Source: Carnobacterium iners (GTDB taxonomy: Bacteria > Bacillota > Bacilli > Lactobacillales > Carnobacteriaceae). Taken from it: a stretch of DNA of 64,000 nucleotides. A model generated the notes under the pieces. The model ran no database searches. It had not been told where the DNA came from and saw only the letters and a list, made by a program, of their open reading frames with translations. The DNA lies in contig NZ_FXBJ01000002.1 in assembly GCF_900177385.1 (NCBI RefSeq), forward strand, positions 1,492,001-1,556,000. Reading direction: 5' to 3'. Made by a program: the position numbers and the translations under genes. Numbering within the stretch: the stretch's first letter is position 1; every line of letters begins with the position of its first letter. Below, one piece after another: positions 59,466 through 64,000 of the stretch.

Positions 59466-59815
59466 GTTTTTACCTTTTCCACTAAGACGATAAGCCTGGT
59501 TCTCGTAACTGAAAATCAGGCTTATTTTTTAATGGCAATAAAAAAATTCTTAGAAGAGCCCTTTCAATTTAGTAGAAAAGACGTTTCTAGTCTGTTAAAT
59601 GAGGGAGTATGATACACTATAAGCTCAGAGTGAAAAGATAAACAGGCTAATTTTGAAATAAAAAAGACTTAATCCATTTCATTGAAAACTTAGGTTAACG
59701 AGCTAACGAAGCCGTCCTTATTTAAAAAATAAAAAAATTCCTTATTATTAGGTTCATGAGAAAAGAACAATGAACTAGATAGGATAAATTATCGTACATG
59801 AATAAAGAATAAAAA
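59466..59815. other. Intergenic segment before the DUF1538 gene
   Basis: Starts with the terminator at 59490. The remaining 280 bases are AT-rich; TAGAAA..TTTCTA and GATACACTATAA near 59570-59620 may be part of a promoter. No gene seen. Confidence 0.4.
59490..59532 (+). terminator. Terminator after the channel gene
   Basis: ATAAGCCTG (59490-59498) pairs with CAGGCTTAT (59517-59525), then TTTTTT. Confidence 0.9.
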
Positions 59816-61348
59816 ATGAAAAGTAAAAAGAAAGGGATTGTGTTTCATTTGAATCGTTTAACGGAGAAATTTAAAGAAGTCTTACTGGCTGTTTTACCCA
59901 TTGTCGTGATTGTTTTTATTTTACATTTAACCATTGCACCTTTAGAAATAAACTTATTAATCAAGTTTTTATTAGGAGCTTTATGTATTGTGGCGGGGTT
60001 AGCCATTTTCTTATTGGGAACAGATATTGGAATCATACCGATAGGCTCTAAATTAGGTAAAGGGGTAGCAAAAAGCAATAAAATTTGGGTTGTCGTCATT
60101 GCTGGCTTAGCGCTTGGATTTTTTATTTCAATAGCAGAACCGGATTTGCATATCTTGGGCAATCAAATTGCTGAGGTAACTGGTGGAGTGATTTCGAGCA
60201 CCAGTATTTTGTTAAATGTCTCACTAGGAGTCGCACTAATGGTCACAATTGGTTTACTTAGAATTGTATTTAACTTTCCTTTATACAAACTACTGACAGG
60301 TATTTATCTAGTTATTTTTATTTTATCCTTATTCACATCCAATGAATTCTTATCGATTGCGTTTGATGCCTCAGGTGCTACAACGGGAGCTTTGACCGTT
60401 CCATTCATGTTGGCACTCGCCTTAGGTATTTCATCTTTAAAAAAAGCTGGCAAAACGTCTAAAGAAGATAGTTTCGGATTGGTAGGAATTGCTTCGTCTG
60501 GGGCCATTATGGCCGTGATGCTAATGAATATTTTTGGTGGAGAAAAGAATATCCAAGGAGCGTTAGATGTTAATGCCAATGGAACAACGTCTATTCTTCA
60601 ATCATTTCTGACAACCATTCCAACGATTTCAAAAGAAATCTTCTTAGCTTTATTTCCAATTTTAGCTATTTTTATGGGCTATCAATGGTTCTTTTTAAAA
60701 CTGTCTAAAAAGAAACTAGCGAAAATATTAAAAGGTGTTGTCTATGTTTTTATTGGACTTGTTTTATTTTTAGTAGGAGTAAATGCAGGCTTTATGGAGG
60801 TGGGTAGTGTCATCGGTTATACCCTCGCATCGCTTGATAGCACGGTTTATTTACTCTTAATTTCTTTTGTTTTAGGATTGGTGACAATCCTAGCAGAACC
60901 GGCTGTGTACGTCTTAACACACCAAATTGAGGATGTAACCCAAGGCTATGTTAAACGGAAAATCATTCTTTTAGCTTTATCACTAGGTGTTGGATTAGCA
61001 GTACTATTATCAATGATCCGTATCTTAATTCCAGGACTATTGCTCTGGCATATGCTCTTACCAGGGTACATTCTAGCTATTGGCTTGATGTATGTGATAC
61101 CAAAAATGTTTGTCGGGATGGCTTTTGATGCTGGTGGTGTTGCTTCAGGTCCAATGACAGCGACTTTTATTTTAGCCTTCGTTCAAGGGGCAGCTGAGGC
61201 AATAGAAGGAGCAGATGTATTGATGGATGGCTTTGGCATGATTGCAATGGTAGCCATGATGCCTATTATCACACTACAATTAGTCGGATTAATCTTTAAG
61301 TTTAAATCTGGAAAGGGTGGACTCCAAAAAAATGGAACTAAAAAATAA
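59816..61348 (+). CDS. DUF1538 membrane protein
   Basis: 510 residues with two homologous halves of about 250 residues, each with some six helices and matching signatures: FFISIAEPDLHILGNQIAEV in the first and TILAEPAVYVLTHQIEDV in the second, and SIAFDASGATTGALTVPFML versus GMAFDAGGVASGPMTATFIL. The internal duplication suggests a transporter. The ribosome site is weak and the start may be slightly downstream. Overlaps the double-PII gene by 17 bases, so the two are coupled and the PII protein probably regulates it. Confidence 0.88.
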   Translation: MKSKKKGIVFHLNRLTEKFKEVLLAVLPIVVIVFILHLTIAPLEINLLIKFLLGALCIVAGLAIFLLGTDIGIIPIGSKLGKGVAKSNKIWVVVIAGLALGFFISIAEPDLHILGNQIAEVTGGVISSTSILLNVSLGVALMVTIGLLRIVFNFPLYKLLTGIYLVIFILSLFTSNEFLSIAFDASGATTGALTVPFMLALALGISSLKKAGKTSKEDSFGLVGIASSGAIMAVMLMNIFGGEKNIQGALDVNANGTTSILQSFLTTIPTISKEIFLALFPILAIFMGYQWFFLKLSKKKLAKILKGVVYVFIGLVLFLVGVNAGFMEVGSVIGYTLASLDSTVYLLLISFVLGLVTILAEPAVYVLTHQIEDVTQGYVKRKIILLALSLGVGLAVLLSMIRILIPGLLLWHMLLPGYILAIGLMYVIPKMFVGMAFDAGGVASGPMTATFILAFVQGAAEAIEGADVLMDGFGMIAMVAMMPIITLQLVGLIFKFKSGKGGLQKNGTKK

Positions 61349-62006
61349 CGTTATTCTTGGTATGGACTATGAAATTATGTGTGTCATCGTTACTGTTGGT
61401 AAAGGCAGTAAAGTATTAAAAATAGGTAAGCAAAATGGAATCTCTGGAGGCACCATTTTTTATGGTCAAGGCACGATTAACAATAATCTTCTTAAGTTAT
61501 TAGGTTTAGATGATGTTCGCAAAGAAATCGTTATTCTAGCTGCTGATAGAGAAGTTGTAAAAGGCGCGCTAGAAAATTTCACTAAATTACTGCACTTAGA
61601 TAAACGCAATCAAGGGATAGTATTTACAGTTCCAATTGCGAATCTTTTAGGCAATAAAAATTGTGTCTATTCACAAAATGCAATCAGCAGAAAGGTTGAT
61701 CAAGTTATGTACCAAGCTATTTTTACAATTGTAGATTCTGGCGAAGCTGAAGATGTTATCGCAGCAGCTGTTGCAGCAGGTTCTCAAGGAGGCACTGTGA
61801 TTAGTGGTCGAGGAGCAGGAAGTCATGAAAGCAGCAAGTTATTTTCAATGGATATTGAGCCGGAAAAAGAAATTGTCTTAATTTTAACAGAGTCACAAAC
61901 AACCGATGCAATCGTTGCATCCATTAGCCATGCCATGGAGATAGAAAAGCCAGGAAACGGTGTTTTATTTACTTTGGATGTCAATAATACAAGAGGACTA
62001 TTTTAA
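61332..62006 (+). CDS. Tandem PII-like regulator (two PII domains)
   Basis: 224 residues from ATG 61332 (AAAGGGTGG 11 bases ahead; an earlier GTG overlaps that site). Two PII-like domains in one chain: EIMCVIVTVGKGSKVLKIGK..GISGGTIFYGQGT and VMYQAIFTIVDSGEAEDVI..GSQGGTVISGRGAGSHESSK, each followed by KEIVIL/KEIVLI strands. The GG-TI/V-GRG segment occupies the T-loop/nucleotide region. PII proteins are trimers that sense ATP/ADP, 2-oxoglutarate or other ligands. Overlap with the DUF1538 gene points to direct control of that membrane protein. Confidence 0.88.
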   Translation: MELKNNVILGMDYEIMCVIVTVGKGSKVLKIGKQNGISGGTIFYGQGTINNNLLKLLGLDDVRKEIVILAADREVVKGALENFTKLLHLDKRNQGIVFTVPIANLLGNKNCVYSQNAISRKVDQVMYQAIFTIVDSGEAEDVIAAAVAAGSQGGTVISGRGAGSHESSKLFSMDIEPEKEIVLILTESQTTDAIVASISHAMEIEKPGNGVLFTLDVNNTRGLF

Positions 62007-62126
62007 CAAATAACTCAATAAAAAAGTTGAAAAAATCTGTTCTTCTTTTTAATTGACAGAAGATACAAAAACAGGCTACTATATTAATTAAACATACGAA
62101 GTTTCTATTGAGGAAGAGGTGAAAAA

Positions 62127-63311
62127 ATGAATTTAAATGAGAAAGAAAAGGAAATACTAGCCGCTATTAAAATAAATCCTTATATTAGTCAACAACAACT
62201 AGCTGATGAAATAGGGTTGTCACGATCATCCATTGCCAATCTAATTTCAGGATTAGTAAAAAAAGACTACCTTGTCGGAAAAGCTTATATTTTAGTTGAA
62301 AAAAAACCCGTTATTTGTATTGGGGCTGCCAATATAGATAGACGTTACCTATTGACTAATCCACTAGCGATGAGAATAACCAATGATGTAAAAGAGCGTT
62401 TTTCAGTTGGGGGTTGTGCCCGAAATGTTGCAGAAAATTTAGGGAGACTCGGGATTGAATCGACGTTGCTTTCGATTGTTGGAAATGATCCTCATTGGCA
62501 ATTGATTAAAGAATATTCTGAACACTTTATGGATGTTTCCCAAGTTGATACAATTGAAAATGAATCAACGGGTGTGTTTGTTGAAGTGTTAAATCCAAAA
62601 GGGGCTATCGAATTCAGCTTGACAGATATGGATATCTACCAATACATGACTCCTGAATGGCTAAGTAAATATCTTGGTTTATTGAAAGAAGCGGAATATT
62701 TAGTAGCAGATTTGAATCTTCCTAAAGAAACTTTAGAGTTCTTAGTCTCTTTTAAAACCACCTATCAAATTCCGCTTATTTTAATTTCAGCGAGTGTCTT
62801 AAAAATGAAAAATTTACCAGCTAATCTAAAAAGTGTCGATTTATTTATCGTAAAATACAATGAATCAGAAGCCTTCTTTAAAATACCGGTAAATTCAAAA
62901 GAAGAAATGGAAAAAGTGGCTTTAAAATGGTTAACATTTGGGCTGAAAAGTGTGGCTGTTACTAAAAATAATGAACAAATTGTCCTGAGAACCGATAAAG
63001 AGAAAATTTATCATTATTTAAATAAGGGTAGCGTAAATAAAAATTACAACTGGGGATTGAACGAAGCCGGTTGTGCAGGGATTATCTATGCTTATAAAAA
63101 AAGAAAATCAACAAAAGAAAGACTCGTATACGGTTTAATGAACGCTTATCAGACCTCGAAGACTCTTCATCTGATTCGCCCAAATCTGACAGCTAATCAA
63201 TTGGAAAAAGAAGTAAGTCTATTTTCTCAAATAGAAAAAAATAAGGCAGATAAAGATAAACGCATACGCGATAAAGCCTTAAAAGAGGTGCAATCATTAA
63301 ATGAAGAGTAG
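62127..63311 (+). CDS. HTH-PfkB fusion with a degenerate kinase site
   Basis: 394 residues. A winged helix (residues 5-60, NPYISQQQLADEIGLSRSSI) is fused to a PfkB/ribokinase-like domain from about 64. The substrate signature SVGGCARNVAENLGRLG is intact, but the catalytic loop, normally D-TGAGDAF-AG, reads NWGLNEAGCAGIIYAY: the Asp base is Cys and about three residues are missing. Intact HTH-PfkB proteins are nucleoside or pseudouridine kinases. This one is more likely a sugar- or nucleoside-sensing regulator. GAGGAAGAGGTG precedes the ATG. A basic charged tail ends the protein. Confidence 0.85.
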   Translation: MNLNEKEKEILAAIKINPYISQQQLADEIGLSRSSIANLISGLVKKDYLVGKAYILVEKKPVICIGAANIDRRYLLTNPLAMRITNDVKERFSVGGCARNVAENLGRLGIESTLLSIVGNDPHWQLIKEYSEHFMDVSQVDTIENESTGVFVEVLNPKGAIEFSLTDMDIYQYMTPEWLSKYLGLLKEAEYLVADLNLPKETLEFLVSFKTTYQIPLILISASVLKMKNLPANLKSVDLFIVKYNESEAFFKIPVNSKEEMEKVALKWLTFGLKSVAVTKNNEQIVLRTDKEKIYHYLNKGSVNKNYNWGLNEAGCAGIIYAYKKRKSTKERLVYGLMNAYQTSKTLHLIRPNLTANQLEKEVSLFSQIEKNKADKDKRIRDKALKEVQSLNEE

Positions 63312-63343
63312 AGTTATCTGAATAGATTGAGTTGTTTGATTGG

Positions 63344-63396
63344 TTTTTTCTTGATTGTATTCATTCTTTTAAAAAGGAATACAATCAAGAAAAAAA
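63344..63396. terminator. Terminator with 19-bp perfect stem
   Basis: TTTTTTCTTGATTGTATTC (63344-63362) is the complement of 63377-63395, loop ATTCTTTTAAAAAG. Ends the HTH-PfkB unit. Confidence 0.85.
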
Positions 63397-63512
63397 TAGA
63401 AAAAACAGGTACATAATAGCATGAATAAATGGGTAAAACAGATTAAAGACAGTTTATTTGAAAAGGGAGCTAGAAAAGATGTTATCTTCCTGTCTGTAAA
63501 CCAATTTAAATG

Positions 63513-63552
63513 AAAACCACCCACATTTGAGTTATCAAGTGTGGGTAGTTTT
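63513..63552. terminator. Bidirectional terminator
   Basis: AAAACCACCCACATTTGA pairs with TCAAGTGTGGGTAGTTTT around GTTA. T tails on both strands; it ends the leftward small gene. Confidence 0.88.
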
Positions 63553-63560
63553 GTATACTA

Positions 63561-63779
63561 TTAGTTTTTATCTTCAGTTGGGGTATCTTTTTTGAGTCGT
63601 TTTAAATGTGCCGGATCTTTAAAAGGTTCGAAGTCCTCTGATTTAGGCTCTTCTTTAGATTTTCTATCACGATCTTCTTTTGGCAAATCATTTAAATTCT
63701 CGTCATTGATATACGTTTTTAATGAAGCGGTATCAAGCAAGGGCTGGTTATCTTCTTTACCCGTTTTTTGGTTATCCAT
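63561..63779 (-). CDS. Small acidic/charged hydrophilic protein (72 aa)
   Basis: Start ATG at 63779 preceded by AAAAGGAGGTGATCAGAT, a near-perfect anti-Shine-Dalgarno match, so the gene is real and strongly translated. More than half of the residues are D, E, K, R, N or Q (KEDRDRKSKEEPKSEDFEPF), with no membrane part; likely disordered. A terminator follows 9 bases past the stop. Family not recognised. Confidence 0.8.
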   Translation of the reverse strand: MDNQKTGKEDNQPLLDTASLKTYINDENLNDLPKEDRDRKSKEEPKSEDFEPFKDPAHLKRLKKDTPTEDKN

Positions 63780-63945
63780 ATCTGATCACCTCCTTTTCAG
63801 TATAACATAAAACTAATAAAACCGCTTTCCGTTTGAATCTATGGTAAAATAAAGGTACAAGAAATTACTCAAAGTAAAAAGAGTAAAAAAGAAGTTTTAT
63901 TTAAATAAGAACAGTAAAAAGTTTTAATACGTGGAGGAATTTTTT

Positions 63946-64000
63946 ATGTCGGGATGGACTAATGCATTTATTATAGTAGGATTAATTATTTTATTGGGGC
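63946..64000 (+). CDS. Start of an unidentified membrane protein (partial)
   Basis: GTGGAGGAATTTTTT precedes ATG 63946; the product begins MSGWTNAFIIVGLIILLG, a short polar start running into a hydrophobic helix. The gene leaves the window after 18 codons, so no assignment is made. Confidence 0.7.
   Translation, partial: MSGWTNAFIIVGLIILLG

Noticed and set aside
63421-63513. 30-codon frame on the plus strand after the HTH-PfkB gene
   Set aside because: No ribosome site and no recognisable composition; it runs into the bidirectional terminator.

Overview
The window is low-GC Firmicute DNA, most like Lactobacillales and best matched by Carnobacterium or a close relative. The grounds are the pcrA-ligA-camS-gatCAB-dagK-rlmCD chain typical of lactic acid bacteria and enterococci, many genes with GGAGG-type ribosome binding sites, and frequent TTG/GTG starts. 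The genus is an inference from gene order and protein style, not a search result. No rRNA, tRNA or CRISPR array was seen.

Left part (1-17 kb). A divergently read YheO/DauR-like PAS regulator (cut by the window edge) faces a D-serine unit: a PTS_EIIC_2-type permease, D-serine ammonia-lyase and a RidA-type 2-aminoacrylate deaminase. Next is a riboflavin operon (ribD-ribE-ribBA-ribH plus a HAD phosphatase) preceded by two almost identical FMN riboswitches in series, each with its own terminator. Then come an oxidoreductase, two cell-wall enzymes (VanY-like carboxypeptidase, GH73 glucosaminidase), a 0.7 kb block of nested tandem repeats, a TIM-barrel protein, a class B penicillin-binding protein and a CNNM/CorC-type membrane protein.

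Middle part (17-39 kb). A guanine-class riboswitch controls xpt; the following xanthine permease gene is dead (lost start, three stops, one frameshift). A purine pair follows (a divergent PurK and purB), then a DMT exporter and a GntR regulator. The housekeeping chain pcrA, ligA, camS, gatC, gatA, gatB, dagK and rlmCD comes next. After it are a DUF2294/MpsC protein and an OFA-type MFS transporter.

Right part (39-64 kb) is more fluid. It holds an IS1380-family transposase, a complete IS4-type element with 14-bp ends and a 9-bp target duplication, and a 176-bp MITE derived from that element. It also holds a PAS-GGDEF diguanylate cyclase, a 52-residue basic protein, a single chain made of three RidA domains, two gene remnants (VOC, LysM), arsC, a tocopherol-cyclase-like protein and a GT8 glycosyltransferase. 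A ROK repressor with matching operator sites precedes MupG/DUF871 and a CelB-type EIIC; the IS4-type element sits between the last two. Beyond lies an unassigned ~600-base structured segment that starts like a group II intron directly after a terminator. The window ends with a Cof phosphatase, a MATE exporter, a TM-helix-repeat channel, a DUF1538 membrane protein overlapping a double-PII protein, an HTH-PfkB fusion whose kinase loop is destroyed, a small acidic protein and the start of another gene.

The most notable items are the three-domain RidA chain, the duplicated FMN riboswitch, the intron-like structured segment, the HTH-pseudokinase, the DUF1538/double-PII pair and the IS/MITE family.
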